NCBI RefSeq assembly: GCF_003258835.1
Contig: NZ_NPEV01000002.1
Span: forward strand, 47,981 to 111,980
DNA: 64,000 nucleotides
Origin: Rhodobium orientis
Lineage (GTDB): Bacteria > Pseudomonadota > Alphaproteobacteria > Rhizobiales > Rhodobiaceae
Direction of reading: 5' to 3'
Part shown: positions 45,682 through 54,509 of the stretch, piece by piece
How positions within the stretch are numbered: position 1 is the first letter of the stretch
Layout: each line of letters begins with the position of its first letter
Translations under genes and position numbers: made by a program
The notes under the pieces: generated by a model
Seen by the model: only the letters and a program-made list of their open reading frames with translations
Databases searched by the model: none
Told to the model about the DNA's origin: nothing

Positions 45682-46770
45682 ATGGTCGCAATCAGCATAG
45701 AAAACGTCTGGAAGTACTACGGCGAGACCGTGGCCGTTCAGGACCTCAACCTGGAATGCCGGGACGGCGAGTTCGTCTGCGTCCTCGGTCCGTCCGGCTG
45801 CGGCAAGTCCTCCACCATGCGGATGCTGGCCGGCCTGGAGCACATTTCGGCAGGCCAGATCCTGTTCGGCGACAAGCGCATCAACGAGCTCGCGCCGAAG
45901 GACCGCGACATTGCCATGGTGTTCGAGAATTACGCCCTCTATCCGCACAAGACCGTCGCGGAGAACATGGCCAATCCCTTGCGCATGGCCGGCGTCGACA
46001 AGGCGACCGTGACGAAGAAGGTGCTTGACGCCGCAAAGCTCCTGGAGATCGACCACCTGCTCGACCGCAAGCCGGTGGAGCTCAGCGGCGGCCAGAAGCA
46101 GCGCGTCGCCATCGGTCGCGTCATCGTCCGCCAGCCCGCCGTCTATCTCTTCGACGAGCCCATCGCCCATCTCGACGCCAAGCTGCGCGCCCGCATGCGC
46201 ACCGAGCTGAAGCATTTGCAGCAGCACCAGGGCGTCACCACGGTCTATGTCACCCACGACCAGCTCGAGGCGCTGTCCATGGCCGACCGCATCGCGGTCA
46301 TGCATGACGGCGTGTTGCAGCAGTTCGGAACGCCGGCGGAGATCTACAGCAACCCGGTCAACACCTGGGTCGCCGGCTTCGTCGGCGAGCCGACCATGAA
46401 CCTGATCCTCACCGAGGTCGCCACCGAGGCCGACCGGCCGAAGCTCACCCACAAGGGCTTCACCATCGACCTTGATGGCCAGCTCGGCGAGGCGGCCCTG
46501 CGCGGCAACGAAAAGGCCCTGCGCTTCGGCATCCGGCCGGAGAACCTGAAGGTCTCGCTGGAAAGGTCGCCCGGCGCCATCGAGGGCACGGTCTATACCC
46601 GCCAGCTCCTCGGCAGCGACCTTCTGGTCGAGGTGGAAACCGGCAACGATCACTTCCGGGTCCGCACCTCGCCGGCCTTCGAGGGCGAGGTCGACCGGCC
46701 CTGCTACATCTCCTACGACCTCGGCCACGCGCATCTCTTCTCCGCCGAGACCGGCCAGTCGATCGTCTGA
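45682..46770 (+). CDS. ABC transporter ATP-binding protein (MalK/UgpC type)
   Basis: A 362-residue ATPase. Walker A GPSGCGKSST is at ~37-46, the Q-loop region VFENYALYPHKTV at ~81, the signature LSGGQKQRVAIGR at ~133-145, Walker B VYLFDEPIAHLD at ~153-164, and the switch His in YVTHDQLEA at ~192. A C-terminal TOBE-type regulatory domain (~240-362) follows, as in MalK-like proteins. It powers the transporter encoded upstream. Confidence 0.95.
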   Translation: MVAISIENVWKYYGETVAVQDLNLECRDGEFVCVLGPSGCGKSSTMRMLAGLEHISAGQILFGDKRINELAPKDRDIAMVFENYALYPHKTVAENMANPLRMAGVDKATVTKKVLDAAKLLEIDHLLDRKPVELSGGQKQRVAIGRVIVRQPAVYLFDEPIAHLDAKLRARMRTELKHLQQHQGVTTVYVTHDQLEALSMADRIAVMHDGVLQQFGTPAEIYSNPVNTWVAGFVGEPTMNLILTEVATEADRPKLTHKGFTIDLDGQLGEAALRGNEKALRFGIRPENLKVSLERSPGAIEGTVYTRQLLGSDLLVEVETGNDHFRVRTSPAFEGEVDRPCYISYDLGHAHLFSAETGQSIV

Positions 46771-46781
46771 AGAGCGATGCC

Positions 46782-47429
46782 ATGAACCCGCACGGAAACG
46801 GCGCAGCGTCCGCGGGGGGACGCCGGGGAAACGGAACGGGCGACGGTCTCGCCCGGGCCGTTGCGCTGTTCCACCACGTGCGCCGCTTCACCTATCTCTC
46901 CGACGGCGTGCGCGACCCGAAGATCGTCGCTGCCCGCCGCGCCGGCGCCTGCACCGGCAAGCATCTCGCGTTGCGCGAACTGCTGCGCCAGGAGGGATTT
47001 TCGGCCGGGGTCGAAACGGTGGAGGGCGATTTCGCCGCCGCCATCCCGATTTCCGGGACGATGGCGCCGGACCTGCAATCGATGATCGCCGAGGCCGGCG
47101 TCATCGACTTCCACAACATCGTCCGGCTCGACTGGAAAGGCCGCTCGATGGCGCTCGACGCCACCTGGAACGACGCGCTCATCCCCTACGGTTTTCCGGT
47201 CAACGACGACTGGACCGGCAGCGGCGACACCGAGCTGGCGCTCGTCCCGGTGCGCAGCCACGGCCTCGTCGAGGACGTCATCGCCTTCAAGGAGGAAAGC
47301 CTGGCGCGCCTGTCGCGCGAGGACCGCATCCGCCGGGGCCGTTTTCTCAGTCTGCTGAGCGACTGGATCGCCGCGCTCGAAGCACCCCGCTCCACGCCAC
47401 CCGAAGGAGGCACCGGAGCCAATAACTAA
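46782..47429 (+). CDS. transglutaminase-like superfamily protein
   Basis: A 215-residue cytoplasmic protein with no signal peptide. The order Cys-His-Asp of the transglutaminase-like (papain-fold) superfamily can be read: GACTGKH (~50), FHNIVRL (~107) and DATWNDALIPYGFPVN (~126). This supports a cysteine-peptidase or amidase-like fold; the reaction is unknown. It starts 11 bases after the ATPase gene of a sugar ABC transporter and is followed by the FGGY kinase, so it is co-transcribed with them. That is an unusual companion for such an operon. Confidence 0.7.
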   Translation: MNPHGNGAASAGGRRGNGTGDGLARAVALFHHVRRFTYLSDGVRDPKIVAARRAGACTGKHLALRELLRQEGFSAGVETVEGDFAAAIPISGTMAPDLQSMIAEAGVIDFHNIVRLDWKGRSMALDATWNDALIPYGFPVNDDWTGSGDTELALVPVRSHGLVEDVIAFKEESLARLSREDRIRRGRFLSLLSDWIAALEAPRSTPPEGGTGANN

Positions 47430-47480
47430 AAGAACGACCTGAAAAAGAAGCAAAAAAAGACATGGATCGAAAGGGAGGCC

Positions 47481-49034
47481 ATGACCAAAGCTTTCATAGG
47501 GATTGACGCCGGAACGACGGGTTGCACCGTCATGATTTTCGATGAGGCGGGGAGGGCCCTCGGCCACGGCTACAAGGAGTACCCCTGTTCATCCCCCCAT
47601 CCGGGCTGGAGCGAGCAGGACCTCGGCGCCGTCTGGAACGGCATCTGCGATGCCAGCCGCCAGGCGGTGGCTGAGGCGAACCTGCCGGACGAGGCCTACG
47701 AGTCCGTCGGCCTCTCCAGCCAGCGCGGCACCGTCTGCCTGCTCGACGACAGGAAGCGGCCGCTGGCGCCGAGCATCGTCTGGAACGACGCCCGCGCCAC
47801 CGAGAACGCGGAGGAGTTCGCCCGGCACATCTCGCCGGAGGAGCATCACGACCACACGGGCATGCAGCTCAGCCCGCTGTGGACGGCCTCCAAGATCGCC
47901 TGGCTGCGCGACCGCCAGCCGGAACTCTTCAACGAAATCGCCTGGTTCGCCAACGGCCAGGAATATTTCCTCCACATGCTCGGCGCGGAAAAGTGGGAGA
48001 CCGATCCGGCCTCGCTGACCCTCAACGGCATGATGGAGATATCGAAGCTCGACTGGTCGGACCGCATCCTGGACCTGTGCGGCATCACCCGCGACCGCCT
48101 GCCGCCGGTCGGCATTCCGACCGGCTTCGTCGGCACGGTGTCGAAGGAGGCTTCCGAGGCGACCGGCATCCCGGCCGGCGTCAAGCTCTGCCGCGGTGCC
48201 GGCGACCAGCAATGCGCCGCCGTCGGCGCTGGCGTCATCAAGCAGGGCCTTGCCGAATTCACCGTCGGCACAGCCGCCGTGATGGTCGCCCATCTGGACT
48301 CGCTCGACCGCATTCAGGGCAAGAACCTGTGGTGGGGCGGCCACGGCGTGCCGCACCACTGGAACATCGAGGGCGCGGCCTTTGCGCTGGGCGCCTGCCT
48401 CAAATGGTGGCGCGACACCCTCGGCTCCGACGAGATCAATCTCGGCCGCGACAGCGGCACCAGCCCGTTCGCCGTCATGGTCGACGAGGCGGGCAGGGCC
48501 AAGCCCGGCGCCGGCGGGCTCCTGTTCCACTCGTTCCTGACCAGCCAGGTGACGCCCTACTATGATGCGGCTGCGCGCGGCGGCTTCCTTGGCCTCGGCC
48601 TGCACCACTCCCGCCAGGACATGCTGCGGGCGCTGCTGGAAGGCTGTGCCAACGAGATGCGCATGGTCGTCGATGCCTTCGACAGCGACATCGCCGGCGG
48701 CATCTCCGAATTGCGGCTCACCGGCGGCGGCACCAAGAGCCCCGGCTTCGTGCAGATCATGTCGGACATCTTCCAGCGCCCGGTGCACGTCACCTGGGAG
48801 CGGGAATGCACGGTACTCGGCGCGGCCATCCTCGGGGCGGTCGGCGCCGGCGCCTTTGCCGATGTCGACGAGGCGGTCGGGGCCATGGTGCACATCGAGC
48901 GCGACTTCGAGCCGAACAACAACCTCGCCGGCCTCTACGACGATCAGCATCAGGTCTATCGCGGCTTCTACGAAGCGATGGCCAATGGCGGCGCCTACAA
49001 GAAGCACGCCGTCTTTTCCGAAAAGCACTTCTAG
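47481..49034 (+). CDS. FGGY-family carbohydrate kinase
   Basis: A 517-residue kinase with two actin-like domains. The N-terminal phosphate-1 motif GIDAGTTGCTVMIFD is at 7-21, a substrate-side region has SSQRGTVCLLD and WNDARA (~75-100), and the C-terminal domain holds LRLTGGGTKSPGFVQIMSDIF split at ~410-430 (adenosine-contacting GGG) and the ECTVLGAAILGAVG segment. Length and motifs fit xylulokinase, glycerol kinase and other polyol or ketose kinases. The substrate cannot be fixed. Within the operon it should phosphorylate the imported sugar or polyol to trap it and supply the class II aldolase. Confidence 0.9.
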   Translation: MTKAFIGIDAGTTGCTVMIFDEAGRALGHGYKEYPCSSPHPGWSEQDLGAVWNGICDASRQAVAEANLPDEAYESVGLSSQRGTVCLLDDRKRPLAPSIVWNDARATENAEEFARHISPEEHHDHTGMQLSPLWTASKIAWLRDRQPELFNEIAWFANGQEYFLHMLGAEKWETDPASLTLNGMMEISKLDWSDRILDLCGITRDRLPPVGIPTGFVGTVSKEASEATGIPAGVKLCRGAGDQQCAAVGAGVIKQGLAEFTVGTAAVMVAHLDSLDRIQGKNLWWGGHGVPHHWNIEGAAFALGACLKWWRDTLGSDEINLGRDSGTSPFAVMVDEAGRAKPGAGGLLFHSFLTSQVTPYYDAAARGGFLGLGLHHSRQDMLRALLEGCANEMRMVVDAFDSDIAGGISELRLTGGGTKSPGFVQIMSDIFQRPVHVTWERECTVLGAAILGAVGAGAFADVDEAVGAMVHIERDFEPNNNLAGLYDDQHQVYRGFYEAMANGGAYKKHAVFSEKHF

Positions 49035-49064
49035 AAACAACAGACAAGACGAGGAGACACCCCC

Positions 49065-49619
49065 ATGGCTATGCCCGGAATGCGCGGAATGGAGCACATC
49101 GGCTTCACCGTCCCCGACATCGACGAGGCCTGCACTTTCTTTGAGGAGATTCTCGGCGCCGAGACGCTCTATACGGCCGCGACCAACTTCCGCGTCGACG
49201 ACAGCGACTGGATGTTCGAGCACCTGAACGTCGACCCGCGCTGCGTCATCACCGAGTTCCGCTACATGCGCGTCGGCAACGGCACCAACCTGGAGGTCTT
49301 CCAGTACGAGGCGCCGGACCAGGCCAAACAGCCGCCCAAGAACAGCGACATCGGCGGCCACCACCTCGCCTTCTATGTCGACGACATGGACGCCGCCATC
49401 GCCTTCCTGAAGGAAAAGGGCGTCAAGGTGCTCGGCGATCCGACCTCCTACGAGGACGGTCCCAATCTCGGCCTCACCTGGTGCTACTTCATGGCGCCCT
49501 GGGGCCAGCAGCTCGAAATCGTCTCGGCGCCGAAGGGCACCGTCTACGACAACGAGGCAAAGACGTCCGGCAAGACCCGGCTGTTCCACCCGGGCAAGGT
49601 CGCCGAGACGACGATCTGA
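49065..49619 (+). CDS. VOC-family protein (glyoxalase/dioxygenase superfamily)
   Basis: A 184-residue protein built of two paired beta-alpha-beta modules. Likely metal ligands can be seen: His in MEHIGFTV (~9), His in GGHHLAFYV (~99) and Glu in GQQLEIVSAP (~148). The superfamily covers glyoxalase I, epimerases, ring-cleaving dioxygenases and resistance proteins, so no reaction is assigned. As the last gene of the transporter/kinase operon it may isomerise or detoxify an aldehyde by-product of the aldolase step (inference). A clear terminator follows 125 bases downstream. Confidence 0.8.
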   Translation: MAMPGMRGMEHIGFTVPDIDEACTFFEEILGAETLYTAATNFRVDDSDWMFEHLNVDPRCVITEFRYMRVGNGTNLEVFQYEAPDQAKQPPKNSDIGGHHLAFYVDDMDAAIAFLKEKGVKVLGDPTSYEDGPNLGLTWCYFMAPWGQQLEIVSAPKGTVYDNEAKTSGKTRLFHPGKVAETTI

Positions 49620-49744
49620 TCCTCATCGGTCGGGGCGTTGGTAGAGCCGATGCCCCGGCCACAATTCCTCATCTCTTCCTGCAGGATTGCCGGTCCGCCT
49701 GTCTCCCTGGCATGCGGGCCGGCGATCGATCCCGAAAACTTGAC

Positions 49745-49774
49745 GGCACCGCCTGCCAGCGCGGTGCCTTTTTT
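49745..49774 (+). terminator. rho-independent terminator of the ABC transporter/kinase operon
   Basis: GGCACCGC pairs with GCGGTGCC around an 8-base loop and is followed by six T residues. Confidence 0.9.
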
Positions 49775-49789
49775 CGTGCCGCAAACGCG

Positions 49790-50863
49790 TCAGGCGCGCA
49801 TCGGCAGGATGTTGTTGAGAAGGGCATAGAGGATCAGCAGCATCGGCACGGCGATGATGCCGCCGATCAGTCCCCACAGCCACAGCCAGAAGACGATGGA
49901 CAGGAACACGACGAAGGGGTTCAGCGTCAGGTTCCGGCCGATGACATGCGGCGTGACGAACTGGGACTCGATCAGGTTGAGGCCGAGGAAGATCGCCGGC
50001 GGCAGCAGGATCTCCGCCCCCTGGAAGGTGGCGAGGCCGACCAGGAACAAAAGTACGGCCATGAGCGCCGGGCCGACATAGATGACGTAGTTGAGCACGG
50101 TCGCGAGCACGCCCCACAAAAGCGGCGAGGGCACGCCGGCAGCCCACAACAGCAGGGAGAGCATGGCGCCGAGGCCGAGATTGATGAGCGTGATGGAAAC
50201 GAGATAGCTGGACACGTAGCGTTCCGCATCCCGGAACACCCGGGCGACGCGCCAGCGCAGGCGCCGGCTGACGCACATGGTCAGCACCGCGGCCCGGAAC
50301 CGGTCGCGGGTCGCCAGGAAGAAATACATGCTGGCCAGGAAGGTGATGATCTGCGCCAGGATCGCCGGTGCGATGATCGCCGCTTCGGTCATCGGGGCGC
50401 CGTCGTCGACGGTGACGGTCATCGCCGTATCGCCGCCCATGGCCTCGCGCAACTGCTCCTGGGCACTCGAAATCGCCGAGAAAAGACCCTGCCAGTCGCG
50501 AAGTTCGCTCTGAAGCCGCGCCCAGATCGCCGGCAACTGGTCGATCCAGGACGACAGCGGCACGGCAAAGGCGAGCACCGAGGCAAAGATCAGCGTGACG
50601 AAGCCGAAGACGATTGCCGCCGCGGAAATGGCCACCGGAATGCCGCGGCGCTCCAGCCAGGTGGCCGGCGGGCCGAGCATCAGGCCGAGAACGACGGCGA
50701 GCGCCACCGGCGCGAGGATCATCTTGGCGAAATGCAAGGCGCCGACGAGCGCCACGAACCCCAGAAAGATGGTGGCGACGCGGGCGGCGTCGGTCGCGAC
50801 GGAGGTAACCGCCGACTGTCCCGGCCGTCGGACCGGTGTGGGGCTCGGCGTCGGATATGTCAT
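49790..50863 (-). CDS. AI-2E family transporter (PerM-like membrane protein)
   Basis: 357 residues from the ATG at 50863, preceded by AGGACC; longer in-frame starts at 50887 or 50905 (TTG) are possible. It has about eight predicted transmembrane helices. Family features are the paired N-terminal helices with the GPPATWLERRGIPVAISA block, a soluble amphipathic middle (SSWIDQLPAIWARLQSELRDW) and the C-terminal ESQFVTPHVIGRNLTLNPFVVFLS region characteristic of this family. Members have been linked to autoinducer-2 export or Na+/H+ antiport; the role here is unknown. An EcfG-type promoter 133 bases upstream places it in the stress regulon. Confidence 0.88.
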   Translation of the reverse strand: MTYPTPSPTPVRRPGQSAVTSVATDAARVATIFLGFVALVGALHFAKMILAPVALAVVLGLMLGPPATWLERRGIPVAISAAAIVFGFVTLIFASVLAFAVPLSSWIDQLPAIWARLQSELRDWQGLFSAISSAQEQLREAMGGDTAMTVTVDDGAPMTEAAIIAPAILAQIITFLASMYFFLATRDRFRAAVLTMCVSRRLRWRVARVFRDAERYVSSYLVSITLINLGLGAMLSLLLWAAGVPSPLLWGVLATVLNYVIYVGPALMAVLLFLVGLATFQGAEILLPPAIFLGLNLIESQFVTPHVIGRNLTLNPFVVFLSIVFWLWLWGLIGGIIAVPMLLILYALLNNILPMRA

Positions 50864-50995
50864 GAGGGTCCTGGCTTTGTGAAGCATGTCGCCCAAAGTC
50901 GACAACCGGTTTTGGGAGGCATGCGCGAAAACGACCGACCTCGGCGCGGTGCGTCACGGCTGTGAGCGCAACACGCTTTAGGCGTGATGCCCATC

Positions 50996-51021
50996 AACGC
51001 ACCGGCAGACGGGAAAGTTCC
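50996..51021 (-). promoter_or_regulatory. EcfG-type promoter for the AI-2E family gene
   Basis: On the minus strand: GGAAC (51017-51021), 17-base spacer, CGTT (50996-50999). It matches the alphaproteobacterial general stress response consensus. The gene starts ~130 bases downstream. Confidence 0.65.
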
Positions 51022-51054
51022 GCCGCGAACGCGGCGGCCAGCGCGCTGTCGCCG

Positions 51055-52725
51055 CTACTTCCTGTCGGCGGCGGTGATCGCCTTTCTCGGCACGGAGATG
51101 ATGATGGTCAGGCCCGTGTCGCCGTAGATCCGTTCGATCGAGCCGCCCAGTTCGCCGCGGATGTTGGCGTCGATCAGCTTCGTGCCGAATCCGGCGGACT
51201 GGGGTTCCGTCACCGGCGCACCGCGTTCGGCCCATTCCAGCACCAGGGTGGCCTCGCCGATGCCGGAAAGCGTCCAGGCGATCGCCAGTTCGCCGCCGTC
51301 GTCGGACATGCCGCCATATTTCATGGCGTTGGTGGCCAGCTCGTGGAAGGTCAGTCCGAAGGCCTGGGTGGCCGTTTCGTTGAGATCGACCGGGGGACCC
51401 TTGATCAGGTCTTCCTCGATGTCGTCGCCGAACACCTGGGCGAGCTCGGTGACCAGGAGCTCGCGCAGATCCGTATGCTGCCAGTGGGTGCGGGTGAGCA
51501 CGTCCTGGGCCGTCGCCATCGCCTGCAGCCGGGCGGTGAACGACTTGGTGAACTCGTCGAGGGTGTCCGAACTCGCCGCCGTCTGCCGGGAGATCGCCAT
51601 CATCCGCGCGATCGAGTTCTTGATCCGGTGCTTCATCTCCTGAAGCATCAGGTCCTTTTCCTGCAGGGTTTTTTCCGACAGCCGGTGCAGCGCCCGGGCC
51701 GCGGCCAGCGCCTTGCGCTGCGAATGCATGGCGATCGCCAGCGTCGCGGCCAGCAGCAACGAGACCATAAGCACCGCGAGCGGCACGATATTGGCGGTGA
51801 TGAAGCCCGGCTCGACCGCGCGGCGGAACTCGTAGACCCATGTGCGCCCGGCAATGCCGATCTCGCGCTGCGCCGCGAACCCTCCGTCGTTGCGGGCCGT
51901 CTCGTAGCCCTCGGAGCGGAAATAGACGAGGTCCGGGTCGGCCTTGTCGTAGGATTTCATCAGCAACGGCGTTGCCGGCATCCGCCTGAGCACGGCGGTG
52001 TGGAAGTCGCCGGCCCGGAACGGGGCATAGATGAAGCCGTCATAGGGCAAGGTGCTGGAGGCGCGCCCGCTCGGCGGCGCCGTCTTGCCGGCAAAGGGAA
52101 GATAGACCAGAAAGCCGTTCTGTTTGTGCGAGGTGATTTCCTGAACCAGTTCGACGGGTCCGCTGGCCGTCGGCTCCTGGGTCAGCATGGCCGTGTCCAT
52201 CGCCTGGCGCCGCACCTTTTCGCTGAACATGTCGAAGCCGAGCGCGCTCTTGTTGCGCGCATCTTCCGGCTCCAGAAGCACGATCGGGGTGCGGACCGGC
52301 TGCTTGGTCTCCGGCCAGACCTTGACGTCGACACCGTAGCCGTTGCGGATCTCTGACTCGGCCTGAATCTCGTCCCCGGTCGCGATCAGGCGTGCGAATC
52401 CGATGCCCTGGATGCCGTCATAGCGGCCGTCGATCTCCAGATCCTCGACATAGGAGTGAAAGGCCGAGCGGCCGATGCGGCCGTTCATGGCTTCGAAGAA
52501 CGAGGCCGTGCCCCTGAGCAGCGACAGGTGCTGGTCGAGGCGGGCGACGATCCGGTCGACGATGTCGTCGGCGGTCGCTTCGGTCCTCAATTCCCGGGCG
52601 ACCGTGTTGGAGCGGTGCATCGTAACCGCCATCGCAGCGCCGATGGTGGCGACGACCAGGAAAACGAGAATTGGCAGTAATCGGTACACGAGCCTGATCC
52701 GTGATGGCCCCCCGCCAGGCTCCAT
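51055..52725 (-). CDS. membrane HWE histidine kinase with CHASE sensor domain
   Basis: A 556-residue kinase. The first transmembrane helix is at ~14-33. A periplasmic CHASE domain follows (~60-285; YDGIQGIGFARLI, FLVYLPFAG), then a second helix at ~300-325. The cytoplasmic part is of the HWE/HisKA_2 type: phospho-acceptor His in EMKHRIKNSIARM (~375), HELATNAMKYGG (N box), LEWAERGAP carrying the W-x-E element, and GFGTKLID. Kinases of this family phosphorylate PhyR in the general stress response, and phyR lies 1.6 kb away. It is therefore a good candidate PhyR kinase (inference). The stimulus is unknown. Confidence 0.9.
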   Translation of the reverse strand: MEPGGGPSRIRLVYRLLPILVFLVVATIGAAMAVTMHRSNTVARELRTEATADDIVDRIVARLDQHLSLLRGTASFFEAMNGRIGRSAFHSYVEDLEIDGRYDGIQGIGFARLIATGDEIQAESEIRNGYGVDVKVWPETKQPVRTPIVLLEPEDARNKSALGFDMFSEKVRRQAMDTAMLTQEPTASGPVELVQEITSHKQNGFLVYLPFAGKTAPPSGRASSTLPYDGFIYAPFRAGDFHTAVLRRMPATPLLMKSYDKADPDLVYFRSEGYETARNDGGFAAQREIGIAGRTWVYEFRRAVEPGFITANIVPLAVLMVSLLLAATLAIAMHSQRKALAAARALHRLSEKTLQEKDLMLQEMKHRIKNSIARMMAISRQTAASSDTLDEFTKSFTARLQAMATAQDVLTRTHWQHTDLRELLVTELAQVFGDDIEEDLIKGPPVDLNETATQAFGLTFHELATNAMKYGGMSDDGGELAIAWTLSGIGEATLVLEWAERGAPVTEPQSAGFGTKLIDANIRGELGGSIERIYGDTGLTIIISVPRKAITAADRK

Positions 52726-52864
52726 TATGCTATGGGGGAGAAAGGCGCAACGGCTTTTTATCGAGATTCAAGCTGTGCGGTAAGAAAGATTCTATACGTG
52801 CTCCGGTGGTCACGGAGGTGCTGCCGGTCCCCGAAAATTTTGCGCGATGACGTCGCAAACGGAT

Positions 52865-52890
52865 GGAACAGCACCCGGGCCGATCGCGTT
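52865..52890 (+). promoter_or_regulatory. EcfG-type promoter for csbD-like gene
   Basis: GGAAC (52865-52869), 17-base spacer, CGTT (52887-52890). Located 49 bases before the CsbD start codon. Confidence 0.75.
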
Positions 52891-52938
52891 TGCCTCTCAT
52901 AGAAAACGGCAGCTCTGCCGTAACGAGAGGAGACCGAA

Positions 52939-53136
52939 ATGAACTGGAATCAGATCGAAGGCAATTGGGAACAATTCAAGGGCAAGGTGCAGTCGCAGTG
53001 GGGCAAGCTCTCCGGCGACGACCTCGACGTCGTGGCGGGCAACCGCAAGGAGCTCGCCGGCAAGATCCAGGAGCGCTACGGCAAGGCGCAGGAAGACGCC
53101 GAGCGTGAGATCGACGAATGGCTCTCCCGGCACTGA
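52939..53136 (+). CDS. CsbD family stress protein
   Basis: A 65-residue, highly charged soluble protein: MNWNQIEGNWEQFKGKVQ at the start, a KLSGDDLDVVAGNRKELAGKIQERYG core and a DEWLSRH end, all typical of CsbD/YjbJ. These proteins accumulate under general stress; no biochemical activity is established. A GAGAGGAGA ribosome binding site, an EcfG-type promoter and a strong terminator frame it as a monocistronic stress gene. Confidence 0.92.
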   Translation: MNWNQIEGNWEQFKGKVQSQWGKLSGDDLDVVAGNRKELAGKIQERYGKAQEDAEREIDEWLSRH

Positions 53137-53157
53137 CCTGACGACGGCTTGATTAAG

Positions 53158-53191
53158 AAACCGGGTGCGGAGCGTCGCACCCGGTTTTTTT
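53158..53191 (+). terminator. rho-independent terminator of csbD-like gene
   Basis: CCGGGTGCG pairs with CGCACCCGG around a 6-base loop, followed by seven T residues. Confidence 0.92.
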
Positions 53192-53356
53192 GTGCGCTTT
53201 TGCCACCGACCTTGTGCCCGCATGACTAACGATAGGTAGGGGCAGGGGAGGGGCTGCGCCTGCAAACCGTCCATACGAAAACCGGCCCGCGCCGGGAAGG
53301 CGAGGACCGGTTGCCGTATTCCGTTGCCAGGCCCGAGGGCCGCGTCAGGCGGGACG

Positions 53357-53521
53357 TTATCCGCGACGCAGCAGGCCCATGACCAGCGAAACTACCAGGA
53401 ACAGCAAGAACACGAAGAAGATGATCTTCGCAATACCCGCCGAGGCGCCCGCGATGCCGCCAAAACCGAGGGCGGCGGCAATAAGAGCAATGACCAGGAA
53501 CAAGAGCGCATAGTAAAGCAT
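53357..53521 (-). CDS. DUF1328 small membrane protein
   Basis: 54 residues from the ATG at 53521 (GGAG ~10 bases before it), starting [22 protein letters not shown] and ending LVMGLLRRG. It has two transmembrane helices joined by a [11 protein letters not shown] turn, the standard DUF1328 (YtjA-like) pattern. Members are stress-induced in many alphaproteobacteria; function unknown. An EcfG-type promoter is present just upstream. Confidence 0.92.
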   Translation of the reverse strand: MLYYALLFLVIALIAAALGFGGIAGASAGIAKIIFFVFLLFLVVSLVMGLLRRG

Positions 53522-53553
53522 GAGTCGATCTCCGTTTTCTGTACCTGCACCCA

Positions 53554-53579
53554 AACGGATGATCCGTCGCTTTGGTTCC
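53554..53579 (-). promoter_or_regulatory. EcfG-type promoter for DUF1328 gene
   Basis: On the minus strand: GGAAC (53575-53579), 17-base spacer, CGTT (53554-53557), ~33 bases upstream of the start codon. Confidence 0.75.
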
Positions 53580-53644
53580 GTGATTCCCGGAATCAATTTG
53601 AATATCTGCCGGCAACGGCGGCGTCACCGCCGCTTCGTGCCAGG

Positions 53645-54439
53645 TCAGGCGGCTTCCCCGGCCGTCTCGTTGAAGAACAACGCCTGGCTGATCAGCGCCT
53701 TCACCATGTCGGGATTGAACGGCTTGGTGACAAGGAAGGTCGGCTCCGGCCGCTCGCCGGTCAAAAGCCGCTCCGGGAAGGCGGTGATGAAGATGACCGG
53801 CACGGCGCTCGTCTTCAGGATGTCGTTGACCGCATCGATGCCGGAACTGCCGTCGGCGAGCTGGATGTCGGCCAGCACCATCTTCGGCTGCGTCGCATTA
53901 TAGAGGTCGACCGCCTCGCCATGGGTGCGGGCGATGCCGGTGACCGTGTGGCCGAGGCTTTCAACCATCTGTTCGATATCCATGGCGATCAGCGGCTCGT
54001 CCTCGATGATCATGATGTCGGTCGCTACCTGGCGCGAGATCTCTGAGGAAGCCTCTTCCAGCAGCGTGCCCATGTCATCGTCCGGCACGCCGAGGATCGT
54101 CGCCGCCTCCGACGGGGTGAACTCCTCAACGGCAACGAGCAGGAAGGCCTGGCGCGCCACCGGTGGGATCGCCATCAGGTTGGCGGCCGCGCGCTGCTCC
54201 CAGGCAAAAGGCGATTCCACGGGCGGAACGTCGATCGAGGCGGAACCAAACAGCCTTGTGAACAGTTGAAACAGCGATACCCTGTCGCTCTGGGTCTCGG
54301 GAAACAGCGAAACGTCGGCGATCAGGGCTTCCAGCGTTGCCGCCACATAGGCATCGCCCGAGGTCTGGGAACCGGTGACGGCGCGGGCGTATCTCCGCAG
54401 GTGCGGAAGGTGCGCGGCGATACGGGTGGAAAGGGACAT
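53645..54439 (-). CDS. phyR: PhyR-type anti-anti-sigma response regulator
   Basis: 264 residues from the ATG at 54439, which has TGGAGC in front; an in-frame ATG 15 bases upstream lacks a site. The N-terminal ~135 residues imitate an ECF sigma factor (sigma2/sigma4-like; MSLSTRIAAHLPHLRRYARAVTG, FTPSEAATILGVP). The C-terminal ~125 residues are a receiver domain with acidic pocket (IIEDEP), phospho-acceptor Asp in VLADIQLAD, Thr in FITAFPE and Lys in LVTKPFNP. On phosphorylation PhyR binds NepR and frees EcfG. It is divergent from nepR-ecfG, as in many alphaproteobacteria, and has an EcfG-type promoter, so it should be autoregulated. Confidence 0.95.
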   Translation of the reverse strand: MSLSTRIAAHLPHLRRYARAVTGSQTSGDAYVAATLEALIADVSLFPETQSDRVSLFQLFTRLFGSASIDVPPVESPFAWEQRAAANLMAIPPVARQAFLLVAVEEFTPSEAATILGVPDDDMGTLLEEASSEISRQVATDIMIIEDEPLIAMDIEQMVESLGHTVTGIARTHGEAVDLYNATQPKMVLADIQLADGSSGIDAVNDILKTSAVPVIFITAFPERLLTGERPEPTFLVTKPFNPDMVKALISQALFFNETAGEAA

Positions 54440-54484
54440 TTGGACATGCTCCATTACTCGTGAGGGTGTTCCAGTCGGCTCAAA

Positions 54485-54509
54485 AACGCATGACCGGAAA
54501 AAAAGTTCC
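54485..54509 (-). promoter_or_regulatory. EcfG-type promoter for phyR
   Basis: On the minus strand: GGAAC (54505-54509), 16-base spacer, CGTT (54485-54488), followed by more T residues. Located 46 bases before the phyR start. Confidence 0.8.

Noticed and set aside
49481..50965. Plus-strand open frame of ~490 codons antisense to the AI-2E gene
   Set aside because: Its product is low-complexity (His, Arg, Asp, Gln-rich) with no domain, while the minus strand gives a membrane protein with family signatures.
52830..52845. GAAAATTTTG near 52833 as another RpiR operator
   Set aside because: It has only half of the palindrome, and it lies in the stress island before csbD, far from the pathway genes.
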